Positions 1-7,867 of a DNA stretch of 18,079 nt are shown here, one piece after another. Location of the stretch: NCBI GenBank assembly GCA_030615865.1, contig JAUWYK010000038.1, positions 1 through 18,079 of the forward strand, written 5' to 3'. How positions within the stretch are numbered: position 1 is the stretch's first letter; each line of letters starts with the position of its first letter. The position numbers were made by a program, and so were the translations under genes. The DNA comes from Dehalococcoidia bacterium. GTDB taxonomy: Bacteria; Chloroflexota; Dehalococcoidia; Dehalococcoidales; JAUWYK01. Under the pieces are notes generated by a model, which was not told the DNA's origin, searched no databases, and saw nothing but the letters and a program-made list of their open reading frames with translations.

Positions 1-16
1 GACTGCGTTTGTCTTT

Positions 17-36
17 TGCCCCGGTTCATCGGGGCA
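17..36. repeat. 7-bp stem hairpin upstream of cysE
   Basis: TGCCCCG and CGGGGCA form a perfect inverted repeat around a six-base loop, about 40 bases before the cysE start. No T-run follows on the + strand, so it is not a classical terminator for an upstream gene. It could be the end of an upstream unit or a leader hairpin. The window begins too close to decide what precedes it. Confidence 0.4.
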
Positions 37-74
37 TAGGGGAAGAAGTCCAGTATGGGAAGGAGATTAGTTTA

Positions 75-725
75 ATGTGGCTTATTACTAGCTTTAGAAA
101 GGATATCAAAGCTGTTTTTGAGCATGACCCGGCAGCTACCAGCACCATAGAGGTATTGCTGGCTTATCCCGGGTTTCATGCCCGACAGTTTCATCGGTTA
201 GCTCATACCCTGTTTCGGTGGCGTATCCCGGTGTTACCCCGGCTCATATCTCATACCAACCGTTTTCTTACTGGCATCGAAATCCACCCCGGGGCTAAGA
301 TTGGGGAAGGGTTTTTTATTGACCACGGTATGGGTGTGGTCATTGGTGAGACCTCGGAGATTGGTGATAATGTTAGCCTGTATCAAGGGGTAACCTTAGG
401 TGGCACCAGCCACCAGCGGGCAAAACGTCATCCTACCCTGGGCAACAATGTTGTGGTCGGGGTTGGGGCACAGCTTATTGGAGACATTACTATCGGTGAA
501 AATTCCAAGGTTGGTGCCGGCTCGGTGGTGGTGAATTCGGTGCCGGCTAATGCTACCGTGGTTGGCGTCCCGGGGCGAGTGGTGGCAGTCAGAAACCCTG
601 ATACCGATACTGTCGAGAGATTGCCTGACCCGGTAGGGGAGAAGCTAGAGGCTCTGGAAAGGCGGGTGGCTGAGCTGGAGCAGCACCTGGCTATAACGGA
701 AGGAAGCAAAGATGAAGGTATATAA
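75..725 (+). CDS. cysE: serine O-acetyltransferase
   Basis: Cytoplasmic enzyme that transfers acetyl from acetyl-CoA to L-serine, giving O-acetylserine for cysteine synthesis. The 216-residue protein has an N-terminal helical part (about 1-65) and a left-handed beta-helix of hexapeptide repeats (about 66-175) with the family signature [21 protein letters not shown]83-H84 matches the catalytic Asp-His region and H119 lies in the conserved RHP. A charged, coiled-coil-like tail follows (about 195-208). I chose the ATG at 75 because GGAAGGAG lies just upstream; a longer open frame back to position 9 has no ribosome site and no homology. The protein ends in Glu-Gly-Ile, like the E. coli enzyme, whose C-terminal Ile docks into cysteine synthase. 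The last 14 bases overlap cysS, which implies translational coupling and joint control of cysteine supply and charging. Confidence 0.95.
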   Translation: MWLITSFRKDIKAVFEHDPAATSTIEVLLAYPGFHARQFHRLAHTLFRWRIPVLPRLISHTNRFLTGIEIHPGAKIGEGFFIDHGMGVVIGETSEIGDNVSLYQGVTLGGTSHQRAKRHPTLGNNVVVGVGAQLIGDITIGENSKVGAGSVVVNSVPANATVVGVPGRVVAVRNPDTDTVERLPDPVGEKLEALERRVAELEQHLAITEGSKDEGI

Positions 726-2148
726 CACCCTCTCAGGACAAAAGGAGGAATTTTTACCCCAGGGCGATGAGGTCAAGATGTATGTCTGCGGGGTTACTCC
801 TTATGATAATTGTCACATAGGTCATGGCATGAGCTATATCATCTTTGATGTCATCAGCCGCTATCTCCAGTTTCGCGGTTATAAGGTGAAGTATGTGCAG
901 AACATCACTGATATTGATGACAAGATTATAGACCGAGCCAATCAGCTTGGTATTTCTACCCGTGAGCTGGCAGAGAAATACACCAATAGCTACTTTGAGG
1001 ATATGGATGCCCTGAATATCGGGCGGGCTGATATTTATCCCAGGGCTACTGAGGAGATACCAAAGATTATTGAGGTGATACAGGGCTTAATAGATAAGGG
1101 ACATGCCTATCCAGCACAAGGTAGTGTCTATTTCAGGGTAAGGAGTGTTGCTGACTACGGCAAGCTATCTCACCGCAGTCCGGAGTCTATCATGCCCGGG
1201 GCGGTGGTCGGCGAAGAGAAAGAGCACTCCATGGATTTTGTCTTGTGGAAAGCGGCAAAACCGGGTGAGCCATCGTGGGAATCTCCGTGGGGTCTGGGCA
1301 GACCGGGCTGGCATATTGAGTGCAGTGCTATGTCTCTGAAATACCTGGGTGATACCCTTGACATCCACGGTGGCGGGCAGGACCTGGTCTTCCCCCATCA
1401 CGAGAATGAGATAGCCCAGTCGGAGAGCTTTACCGGCACCAAGCCTTTCGTTAGATACTGGCTACATAATGGGCTAGTGCAGCTAGGTGAAGAGAAGATG
1501 AGCAAATCACTGGGCAACCTGATAACAATAAAAGAGGCACTGGAGAAGTATAGCGCTGACGCTATCCGTATCTTTATCCTTAGCTCTCACTACCGCAGTC
1601 CCCTCACCTACTCTGAGGAGGGGCTGGAGGCAGCGGAGAGGGGCGCTGATAGGCTGCGCCAGGCAGCCTATGGGCAAGGTGAAAGGGAGGAGGTTAAAGG
1701 TAAAATAGATATTGAGCCTTACCGAAGCCGATTTACCGAGGCAATGGATGACGACTTTAACACAGCTCAAGCGGTGGCTGTCTTGTTTGATGTAGCTCGT
1801 GATGTGAACCGATTCGCTGACGAAGGTATCAATGTTATTAGCGCCCAGCAATTACTATCAGAACTAGCTGGTGTGTTAGGGCTCACCCTTAAGCCACCGC
1901 AAAAGCCATCCCTTGATGCCAAGTCTTACTCGGATATCGTTGGTCGTGTCACTGTTCTACCTCCTGAAGCTAAACAATGGCAGCCTTCCGAGAACGAGTC
2001 CTATATTGAACATCTGATTCATATCCGCGACCAGCTCAGAGAAGCTAAGCAGTGGCAGCTTGCCGATGACATCAGGACTAAATTAGGGGAGCTAGGCATA
2101 GCCCTTGAGGATACTCCTAAGGGCACGGTGTGGAAACCAAAGAGGTAA
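712..2148 (+). CDS. cysS: cysteinyl-tRNA synthetase
   Basis: Class I aminoacyl-tRNA synthetase that charges tRNA-Cys with cysteine using ATP. The 478-residue length is normal. The HIGH signature appears as HIGH at residues 35-38 after [14 protein letters not shown] starts at K262. The zinc site expected of the family is visible as C26, the Cys of [12 protein letters not shown], and the His/Glu of FPHHENE. The DALR-type helical domain and anticodon-binding region fill the C-terminal 180 residues. The start codon lies inside the end of cysE (14-base overlap), so the two are one transcript. It is followed after 34 bases by an ABC transporter gene that may be read through. No frameshift or missing motif is seen. 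Confidence 0.97.
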   Translation: MKVYNTLSGQKEEFLPQGDEVKMYVCGVTPYDNCHIGHGMSYIIFDVISRYLQFRGYKVKYVQNITDIDDKIIDRANQLGISTRELAEKYTNSYFEDMDALNIGRADIYPRATEEIPKIIEVIQGLIDKGHAYPAQGSVYFRVRSVADYGKLSHRSPESIMPGAVVGEEKEHSMDFVLWKAAKPGEPSWESPWGLGRPGWHIECSAMSLKYLGDTLDIHGGGQDLVFPHHENEIAQSESFTGTKPFVRYWLHNGLVQLGEEKMSKSLGNLITIKEALEKYSADAIRIFILSSHYRSPLTYSEEGLEAAERGADRLRQAAYGQGEREEVKGKIDIEPYRSRFTEAMDDDFNTAQAVAVLFDVARDVNRFADEGINVISAQQLLSELAGVLGLTLKPPQKPSLDAKSYSDIVGRVTVLPPEAKQWQPSENESYIEHLIHIRDQLREAKQWQLADDIRTKLGELGIALEDTPKGTVWKPKR

Positions 2149-2182
2149 AACATATAATTCTTAAAATCCAAAGGAGGTAAAG

Positions 2183-3142
2183 TTGACTTCCGACAGGATA
2201 GAATCAACCAGGGCAAGTGATAACCTTGCTATCCAGACCTTCAACCTGACCAAGATATTCAACAGCCTAGTAGCAGTAGATAGCATTGACCTTAATATCA
2301 AAAGAGGAGAACTATTTGCTCTTCTTGGTCCTAATGGCGCTGGAAAGACCACTACCATCAATATGCTGTGTTGCCTGCTTAAACCAACCAGCGGCACGGC
2401 TACTGTTATGGGCTACGATGTTAACCAGCAGCCATTTAAGATTAAAGAACTTATAGGCGTATCACCCCAGGAAACCACTATCTCCGAACACCTCAATGCT
2501 CAAGAACACCTTAATCTGATAGGCAGGATTCATAACATAAACGCCAAAGAGCTAAAAATCAGGTCGCAAGAGCTACTGGAGACAATGGGGCTTGCCGAGA
2601 GGGCTAAAGACCAGGTGAGAAAATTCTCCGGCGGCATGAAGCGGAGGCTTAATATAATGATGGCACTAATTCATAACCCCGAGATTCTATTCCTTGACGA
2701 ACCCACCCTTGGTCTTGACCCTCAAGCCAGGCGAGCAATATGGGAATATATTGTCCAGTTAAAGGGTGAAAAGACTATCCTGCTCACTACCCACTATATG
2801 GACGAGGCAGATTTTCTCGCCGACAGGATAGGAATTATGGATGAAGGTAAACTTGTTGCTCTGGGCACCAGCAGTGAACTCAAAACAAGTATGTTGGAAA
2901 AACATACTATGATTATTTATGCCTGGAATCTTACCCAGAAGGTCATAAACGAAATGCGAAGTAAATATGCTGAGGTAAAGGTAACCAATGGCACTATGAT
3001 GATTACTGATAAGCAACTCGATTTTAAGGAAATTGTTGACCACCTACACTCATCCGGGGCTATAGTCCGCTCTGCCTATATCAAAGAGCCAACCCTGGAC
3101 GATGTCTTCCTCCACGTAACCGGGAAGGAACTGAGGGAATGA
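2183..3142 (+). CDS. ABC transporter ATP-binding protein (ABC-2/drug-export type)
   Basis: ATPase subunit of an ABC exporter, working at the inner face of the membrane with the permease encoded next. Start is TTG at 2183, chosen because a strong AAGGAGG sits at 2171-2177. Walker A is GPNGAGKTT from about residue 49, the Q-loop glutamine is Q96, the signature FSGGMKRR begins at about residue 148, Walker B with LFLDEPTLGLD is at about 165-176, and the switch histidine is in TTHYMDEAD. The C-terminal 90 residues (about 230-319) are an accessory domain typical of DrrA/NatA/CcmA-like exporters. Its stop overlaps the permease start as ATGA, indicating coupling. Substrate cannot be deduced; drug, lipid or ion efflux are all known for this subfamily. 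Confidence 0.92.
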   Translation: MTSDRIESTRASDNLAIQTFNLTKIFNSLVAVDSIDLNIKRGELFALLGPNGAGKTTTINMLCCLLKPTSGTATVMGYDVNQQPFKIKELIGVSPQETTISEHLNAQEHLNLIGRIHNINAKELKIRSQELLETMGLAERAKDQVRKFSGGMKRRLNIMMALIHNPEILFLDEPTLGLDPQARRAIWEYIVQLKGEKTILLTTHYMDEADFLADRIGIMDEGKLVALGTSSELKTSMLEKHTMIIYAWNLTQKVINEMRSKYAEVKVTNGTMMITDKQLDFKEIVDHLHSSGAIVRSAYIKEPTLDDVFLHVTGKELRE

Positions 3143-4236
3143 GATTTCTGGAATTAGCCAATAGAAACCTCAAGGAGACCTATAGAGACCCGCTGGCACT
3201 GGGCTTCCTTTTAGCCTTTCCCCTGGTGTTTATGCTGCTTTTCGGGGCTATTTTAAGCGGCGATACTATTTCGACTTACCCTGTTGGTGTGATTGATGAC
3301 GACAATACTCCGTTGTCGCAAGCCTTCATTAATGAAGCCCTGGCCGAGGTGCCGGCACTAGAAGTTGCTAGCTATGACGACGCTGACACTGCCAGGAAAG
3401 ACCTCAAGTTTGGTGATTTAAAAGCCTATATTGTAATCCCACCAGGTTTCGGTGAGCAGGTGTCCCAGAACTGGCAGGGTAAAGAAACCAATATCATCCT
3501 GAATATAACCTATGATGAAAGCGACCTTATGCTATCAGAACAGCTCATTTCCATCATAAATGCTGTCAGCCGTTCCTTCGCCCGTATTGAGATACCAATA
3601 ACCATTAATGCCAATCCAATCCACATAGAGACTGAGATAACCTTTATTGATTTCATGGGGCCGGGGATAATAGTCTTCGGTCTTTTGATACTGATACCTA
3701 CCTCAGCCCGAATAATGGTTCGCGATAAGGAAAAGGGATTCCTGTCCCGTTTGCTGACGACCCCGACCAGACCGGTAGACTTCGTCTCAGGATATTCCCT
3801 GTGCCTGGTTGCTATCGCCATTGTCCAAATAATAATCTTCATCTTGGCAGGCTGGCTGTTTGGAATGGACATAGTCGGCAGCCTGTGGCTGGCATTTCTT
3901 ATCTTTTTTCTCACTGGCCTGAGCAGCATTGGCATCGGTATGTTTGTTGCCTCACTCTCTAAATCTGAAAACCAGGCTGAGCCCCTCTGCTGGCTGTTTG
4001 CTATGCCGCTGGCGATGCTTTCCGGGGTCTGGTTCTCCATAGAAATGCTGCCCTCATACCTCAGAAGTGTAGCCTATGCCTTTCCCTATGCTCATGCTAT
4101 TGATGCCTCAAGGGCTGTTCTCATTCGGGGGGTTGGGGTGGAGGCAATAAGCAGCGATTTGTTGTTCCTGGTTGGCTGGGCAGTAGTCATCTTCGCCATC
4201 GGCATCATTCTGTTCAGAAGGAGCATGCGAAGCTAA
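3139..4236 (+). CDS. ABC-2 type transporter permease
   Basis: Membrane subunit of the exporter whose ATPase lies immediately upstream (4-base ATGA overlap). The 365-residue protein has one N-terminal membrane helix (about 19-40), then a soluble extracytoplasmic domain of about 125 residues (VGVIDDDNTPLSQAF and onward, typical of the YhgE/ABC-2_3 class). Five C-terminal hydrophobic stretches follow, starting near residue 170 (GPGIIVFGLLILIP). The conserved cytoplasmic RDKEKGFLSRLLTTP segment after the second helix is the usual coupling element of ABC-2 permeases. The C-terminus FRRSM is also typical. Transport substrate is unknown. Confidence 0.9.
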   Translation: MRFLELANRNLKETYRDPLALGFLLAFPLVFMLLFGAILSGDTISTYPVGVIDDDNTPLSQAFINEALAEVPALEVASYDDADTARKDLKFGDLKAYIVIPPGFGEQVSQNWQGKETNIILNITYDESDLMLSEQLISIINAVSRSFARIEIPITINANPIHIETEITFIDFMGPGIIVFGLLILIPTSARIMVRDKEKGFLSRLLTTPTRPVDFVSGYSLCLVAIAIVQIIIFILAGWLFGMDIVGSLWLAFLIFFLTGLSSIGIGMFVASLSKSENQAEPLCWLFAMPLAMLSGVWFSIEMLPSYLRSVAYAFPYAHAIDASRAVLIRGVGVEAISSDLLFLVGWAVVIFAIGIILFRRSMRS

Positions 4237-4269
4237 ATTTTAATAGTGCTCCTCCGGAGGTGAAAAAAT

Positions 4270-4482
4270 ATGCAAAGTGCAGCCTTTATTTTGATTGCTC
4301 TGGGCATACTAGCCTTAATCGGCTGGGCGGTTCAAGGCTTTTTTACGGATAGTGAAATTCCACTGCTTATCAGGATAGCGGTTGGTGCTATCGGGGCAGG
4401 GGTATTAGTGCTTATCGGGGTAGCCATTAAAGACCGGCTGGCTAAGGCTAAAACCGAGGATTTTAAGGAGGTAGAGAAATGA
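4270..4482 (+). CDS. small two-helix membrane protein
   Basis: Seventy-residue protein that I cannot assign to a named family with certainty. It has two hydrophobic helices (about 3-24 and 33-53), a short acidic link (TDSEIP), and a charged C-terminal tail rich in Lys and Glu. The ATG follows a strong CCGGAGGTG at about 4253-4261. Its last four bases overlap the YbjQ-family gene start (ATGA), so the two are probably translated together and may act together. It may also sit on the transcript of the ABC exporter, 33 bases upstream. The function is unknown. Confidence 0.75.
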   Translation: MQSAAFILIALGILALIGWAVQGFFTDSEIPLLIRIAVGAIGAGVLVLIGVAIKDRLAKAKTEDFKEVEK

Positions 4483-4793
4483 TTGTTACCACCTCAGGAC
4501 AGGTTGAGGGCAAGAAAATTACCAAGACTATAGGTCTGGTTAAGGGCAGCACCATCCGGGCAAGGCATCTGGGCAAGGATATTATGGCTGGGTTAAGGGG
4601 TATGGTGGGTGGTGAGATAAGCGAATACACCAAGATGATGGCTGAGGCTAGGGAGGAAGCTATCCAGAGAATGGTGGAGGACGCAGAGAAAAAAGGGGCT
4701 AATGCCATAATCAGTATGAGGTTTTCTACGTCAATGATAATGCAGAATGCAGCTGAGGTGCTAGCCTACGGGACGGGCGTGGTATTGGGATAA
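4479..4793 (+). CDS. YbjQ/UPF0145 family protein
   Basis: The 104-residue protein matches the YbjQ family in length and motifs. It starts MIVTTSGQVEGKKITKTIG, carries a central VKGSTIRARHLGKDI, the long helix with EISEYTKMMAEAREEAIQRM, and the closing strand GANAIISMRFSTSMI ending in AYGTGVVL. The family folds as a small pentameric or decameric alpha/beta assembly and is often annotated as heavy-metal-binding, but its biochemical role is not established. It overlaps the preceding small membrane protein by four bases. Its stop codon lies inside the hairpin at 4790-4816, which probably terminates transcription. Confidence 0.88.
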   Translation: MIVTTSGQVEGKKITKTIGLVKGSTIRARHLGKDIMAGLRGMVGGEISEYTKMMAEAREEAIQRMVEDAEKKGANAIISMRFSTSMIMQNAAEVLAYGTGVVLG

Positions 4794-4816
4794 GAGGTGA
4801 CTTATCACCGGCTTAT
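4790..4816. terminator. shared hairpin between convergent operons
   Basis: GGTGA (4796-4800), loop CTTA, TCACC (4805-4809) form a perfect stem. It is extended by ATAAG (4790-4794) against CTTAT (4812-4816) across small bulges. TCCTTTTCC follows on the + strand. The stop codon of the YbjQ-family gene (4791-4793) and that of the opposing zinc-ribbon gene (4813-4815) are both inside the outer stem. It is best read as a compact bidirectional terminator. The T-run is weak, so efficiency is uncertain. Confidence 0.5.
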
Positions 4817-4938
4817 TCCTTTTCCTTATGAGCCGTCGCCACATGCTTCTGCCAGCATTTTTCATGCACATAGACTGCACATTTAGCGCAATAGTAAATA
4901 TGGGCTCTGGCTTCTTTGCCACAAACCGGGCAATTCAT
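4813..4938 (-). CDS. 41-residue zinc-ribbon microprotein
   Basis: Short gene coding for 41 residues. It begins MNCPVCGKEARAHIYYCAKC, giving two Cys-x2-Cys knuckles (C3/C6 and C17/C20). More potential metal ligands follow: C28, H25, H32 and H37, in the stretch VYVHEKCWQKHV. The ligand density suggests one or two zinc ions, and a treble-clef or B-box-like fold is possible. The start is well supported: GGAGGT lies just upstream and the ATG overlaps the TGA of the SAM hydrolase gene as ATGA. It is therefore the last gene of the gatB-secG-SAM hydrolase operon. Function is unknown; a small regulator or RNA-associated zinc protein would fit. It ends in a lysine/glutamate-rich tail. Confidence 0.75.
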   Translation of the reverse strand: MNCPVCGKEARAHIYYCAKCAVYVHEKCWQKHVATAHKEKE

Positions 4939-5774
4939 TGGTTACCTCCGGGCTGCTGTCTTACCCTTATCTCATTACCTACCTCAGCATCAAGAATGGC
5001 GCTGGCATTACCACCTTTCACGGCTATCTCCAGGTATCCACCGCTACCGATGAGGGCTAGTAACTCCTCACCCTCGGCGTAGGTACGGCTCAACCCTGAA
5101 ATGAGCTGACTACCAACTTTAATGGTTATCGCCGGTTTTGCCTCTGGCAGGTCCTGGCGCTTAATATTGGTAATGAGGTTACCGAAACTATCAATGTGGA
5201 GGATATGCCCTACTAGTGAGCCATCTTGTGCCTGGTACGGACGGAGGAGCGGTAACATGGTAACCGAAGTTATTACCTCGCCAAAGTCTATCGGTGGAAA
5301 GCCTAAGGAAAGCCGAGCCGCTACCGGGGCAAAGATATCGCGTCCGTGAAAGGTAGGACTAACCGATGACCGCCAGTACTCAGCCTTGGTGATAGCCACT
5401 GCCTCTAGCTCCGGCCCAAGTTGCTGAAGGTCGTCATTACCCGCCACGCCCTTAACCGAGGACTCCTGTACAACATAGCTCAGGACACCATTATCAGGGG
5501 CAACGAAGTCAGCCGATGGGGTTCTCAGGATAATAGCTCTTCGCCTAGTGCCGACCCCAGGGTCAACCACCACAACATGAATTGTCTTCTGGGGAAAGAA
5601 TTTATATGCTGTACTCAGGACAAAGGCAGCCTGGGTGATATTCTGGGGTTTTATGGAATGGCAAATATCAACTAACTTTGCCTCAGGATTGATACCGAGT
5701 ATTACTCCCTTCATAGCCGCTACATAGGCGTCAGTCAGGCCTAAATCGGTGGTCAAGGTTATTATGGCACCCAT
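4935..5774 (-). CDS. S-adenosyl-L-methionine hydrolase (adenosine-forming), SAM hydroxide adenosyltransferase family
   Basis: Enzyme of the DUF62/fluorinase-like family, expected to cleave SAM with water into adenosine and methionine. The 279 residues span the whole family fold. The N-terminal domain begins with ITLTTDLGLTDAYVAAMKGV, which carries the conserved aspartates, followed by VVDPGVGTRRR and APDNGVLS. Further on are FHGRDIFAPVAARLS and the C-terminal-domain strand HIDSFGNLITNI. Chlorinase/fluorinase enzymes are relatives, but nothing here points to halide chemistry. The gene starts 26 bases after secG with only a weak ribosome site, and its TGA overlaps the next start. Operon position beside translation and secretion genes suggests a housekeeping role in SAM or adenosine balance. 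Confidence 0.9.
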   Translation of the reverse strand: MGAIITLTTDLGLTDAYVAAMKGVILGINPEAKLVDICHSIKPQNITQAAFVLSTAYKFFPQKTIHVVVVDPGVGTRRRAIILRTPSADFVAPDNGVLSYVVQESSVKGVAGNDDLQQLGPELEAVAITKAEYWRSSVSPTFHGRDIFAPVAARLSLGFPPIDFGEVITSVTMLPLLRPYQAQDGSLVGHILHIDSFGNLITNIKRQDLPEAKPAITIKVGSQLISGLSRTYAEGEELLALIGSGGYLEIAVKGGNASAILDAEVGNEIRVRQQPGGNQ

Positions 5775-5800
5775 ATTATTCTTAGCTCTACTCTAGCCGA

Positions 5801-6022
5801 TTAGCCACTAACTCTGAGGGACAATATAGAGATAATAATAAATAGAACTACCAGGACAATGGTAAGTTGAAACAATGTCTTTTCCACGCCCCGTTTAGTC
5901 CGAAACACGGTATCAGCCTGACCAAAGATACCTCCCAACCCCCCACCTCGAACCTGAAGTAGAAGGGCTGCTATCAAGGCTACAGACAATACAATCTGAG
6001 CTATATTGAGGTAGGTTTGCAT
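5801..6022 (-). CDS. secG: protein-export membrane protein SecG
   Basis: The 73-residue protein has the SecG pattern. There is a first membrane helix (about 3-24, ending ALLLQVRGGGLGG), a glycine-rich cytoplasmic loop with GGIFGQADTVFRTKRGVEK, and a second membrane helix (about 48-68). SecG is the small accessory subunit of the SecYEG translocon and assists SecA-driven export across the inner membrane. The ATG is one base after the gatB stop, and the ribosome site AAGGAAGG lies inside the end of gatB, so translation is coupled. Confidence 0.9.
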   Translation of the reverse strand: MQTYLNIAQIVLSVALIAALLLQVRGGGLGGIFGQADTVFRTKRGVEKTLFQLTIVLVVLFIIISILSLRVSG

Positions 6023-6023
6023 C

Positions 6024-7481
6024 TTATCCTTCCTTAAGCTTTTCCTTCAGCACTTCGTTTACCAGCTTTGGATTGGCACGACCTTTAGTTGCCTTCATTA
6101 CCTGCCCGACAAGAAACTTCAGCGCCTGCTCCTTCCCTGCCTTGTAATCTGCCACCGCTTGCTTATTACTATTTATTACCGTAATGACCTCGGCTTTAAT
6201 CGCCTCGGTATCACTAATCTGGCTAAGTCCGCGCTCCTTAATAATGTCGGCAGCACGTTTTCCAGTGTTAAACATTTCTTCAAGCACAGATTTGGAAGTG
6301 GCAGTGCTAACATCGCCTTGTGAGTCCAAGACTAATAATTCGACAAGCCATTCAGGACTAATTCTGGCTCTGAACTCATCTATCTCAATGCTGTTGGCAT
6401 TCATTATGCGGCTGACTTCGCCCAAAAGCCAGTTACTCACCGTTTTGACTCTTTTGGGCACTCCTGTTTTGAGGCAGTCTTCAAAGTAATCAGCCATTGT
6501 CTTGGAGCTGGTAAGCAGGTTGGCATCATACAATGGTAGGTCATATTCAGCTACGAATCGGTCGCGTCTGGCTTCAGGCAGCTCAGGGAGTTTTGACCTT
6601 ATTCCCTCCACCCACTCCCGATTTAACACCAGTGGCGGGAGGTCTGGCTCAGGGAAGTAGCGGTAATCGTGGGCATACTCTTTGCTGCGTTGTGAAACCG
6701 TTTTCCCCAACTCCTCTACCCAGCCCCTGGTCTCCTGGACAAGCTTCCTGCCTTCCTCAGCTAGCTTTCTCTGTCTTTTGGCTTCATACTCCAAAGCTCG
6801 GTAGACTGCCTTGAAGCTATTCATATTCTTGACCTCAACCTTAGCCATAGAATCCGGGCTGTTCTCAGGACGAATGCTGATATTGGCATCGCACCTGAAG
6901 CTCCCCTCTTCCATATTTCCGGTAGATACACCAAGGTACTGAAGTATGCTGCGCAGCTTTATCAGGTACTGCCTGGCTTCTTCCGGGGAGCGCAGGTCAG
7001 GCTCTCCGACAATCTCCATTAGCGGGACACCGGAGCGGTTGACATCTACCAGGCTGTAAGCTTCTCCATTTGAGGAGGTGCGATGTATTAGCTTAGCTAC
7101 ATCCTCCTCAAGGTGAACACGGGTTATGCCCACCTTCTTCTGTTCGTCGTTAACTTCGATAGTGAGCCAGCCGTGATGACTAAACGGGGCATCATACTGA
7201 GAAATCTGATAGCCCTTCATCAGGTCAGGGTAAGGGTAGTTTTTACGGTCAAACTTGGTATAATCGGAGATAGTGCAGTTCAATGCCAACGCAGTCATTA
7301 TCGTATATTCCGCAGCTTGCTGATTGATTGTAGGCAGAACTCCAGGCATCCCCAGGCATACCGGGCAAACATGGGTGTTAGGTGGAGCATCAGCGTAATC
7401 AGCACTACACCGACAGAACATCTTACTCTTGGTCAATAGCTGGGCATGCACCTCAAGCCCGATAATAGTCTCATAATTCAC
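6024..7481 (-). CDS. gatB: aspartyl/glutamyl-tRNA(Asn/Gln) amidotransferase subunit B
   Basis: Kinase/transamidase subunit of GatCAB, which converts misacylated Glu-tRNA(Gln) and/or Asp-tRNA(Asn) to the amide form using glutamine and ATP. The 485 residues are of normal length. It opens with YETIIGLEVHAQLLTKSKMF and continues with a probable zinc site CRC...CPVC at about residues 23-42. The cradle-domain signature YRYFPEPDLPPL and the helical YqeY-like tail ending GRANPKLVNEVLKEKL are present. The start codon is GTG at 7481 with a modest GGTGAG site. It is first in an operon with secG, the SAM hydrolase and a zinc-ribbon microprotein, behind the promoter at 7514-7542. gatA and gatC are not in this window. 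Confidence 0.96.
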   Translation of the reverse strand: MNYETIIGLEVHAQLLTKSKMFCRCSADYADAPPNTHVCPVCLGMPGVLPTINQQAAEYTIMTALALNCTISDYTKFDRKNYPYPDLMKGYQISQYDAPFSHHGWLTIEVNDEQKKVGITRVHLEEDVAKLIHRTSSNGEAYSLVDVNRSGVPLMEIVGEPDLRSPEEARQYLIKLRSILQYLGVSTGNMEEGSFRCDANISIRPENSPDSMAKVEVKNMNSFKAVYRALEYEAKRQRKLAEEGRKLVQETRGWVEELGKTVSQRSKEYAHDYRYFPEPDLPPLVLNREWVEGIRSKLPELPEARRDRFVAEYDLPLYDANLLTSSKTMADYFEDCLKTGVPKRVKTVSNWLLGEVSRIMNANSIEIDEFRARISPEWLVELLVLDSQGDVSTATSKSVLEEMFNTGKRAADIIKERGLSQISDTEAIKAEVITVINSNKQAVADYKAGKEQALKFLVGQVMKATKGRANPKLVNEVLKEKLKEG

Positions 7482-7513
7482 AGCTTATCTCACCCTTATT
7501 GACTAACACAATA

Positions 7514-7542
7514 AGTATAGCAACATTGTTGATGACTGACAA
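7514..7542 (-). promoter_or_regulatory. sigma70-type promoter of the gatB operon
   Basis: On the minus strand TTGTCA (7542-7537) and TATACT (7519-7514) are separated by 17 bases, and each matches consensus at five of six positions. The gatB GTG lies about 33 bases downstream of the -10. The spacer contains an 11-base palindrome, CAACA-T-TGTTG at 7521-7531 on the + strand, that could be an operator. Prediction from sequence only. Confidence 0.6.
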
Positions 7543-7660
7543 GGAAAAATACTATCAACCTCACCCCTGTGTCCCCCTCAATAAGCGACCTTTATATTGT
7601 GGTAGGCAACAATTTAAGATAGACATGTTAGAGGTAGTTTTAGAGGGGGAGGGTGAGCGC

Positions 7661-7689
7661 TTAATAAATAATCTCTTATATGTTATAAT
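7661..7689 (+). promoter_or_regulatory. promoter of tRNA-Ala
   Basis: A perfect TATAAT (7684-7689) lies 14 bases before the tRNA-Ala 5' end, preceded at 17 bases by a TTAATA that matches the -35 consensus at four of six positions. Position and -10 strength fit a stable-RNA promoter with a very short leader. Confidence 0.6.
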
Positions 7690-7702
7690 TTCACTATAGT
7701 TT

Positions 7703-7778
7703 GGGGATATAGCTCAGTTGGGAGAGCGCTGCGTTCGCATCGCAGAGGTCGGGGGTTCGAATCCCCCTATCTCCACCA
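7703..7778 (+). tRNA. tRNA-Ala(CGC)
   Basis: Complete cloverleaf of 76 bases including encoded CCA. The acceptor GGGGATA pairs with TATCTCC, except for one internal weak pair. The D-arm is GCTC...GAGC, the anticodon stem CTGCG/CGCAG encloses TTCGCAT with anticodon CGC, and the T-arm GGGGG/CCCCC encloses TTCGAAT. The discriminator is A. It reads the alanine codon GCG. The encoded CCA shows that this genome's own tRNA genes can carry CCA, unlike the tRNA inside the element at 11760-11833. Confidence 0.95.
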
Positions 7779-7867
7779 AAGAAGATTTTCCCACACTAGA
7801 ACATAGAGGCCTTCTTTGAATCAGTCATTGCTTACACTTCTAAGGACAGCCTCAGGAGCTCTCAGCC

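Noticed and set aside
4828..5675. Several plus-strand frames of 75-84 codons.
   Set aside because: They lie antisense to the SAM hydrolase and microprotein genes, with no ribosome sites or motifs.
7778..7817. AAAGAAG/CTTCTTT arms after tRNA-Ala as a terminator.
   Set aside because: The loop is long (26 bases) and no T-run follows the second arm beyond three T; too weak to call.
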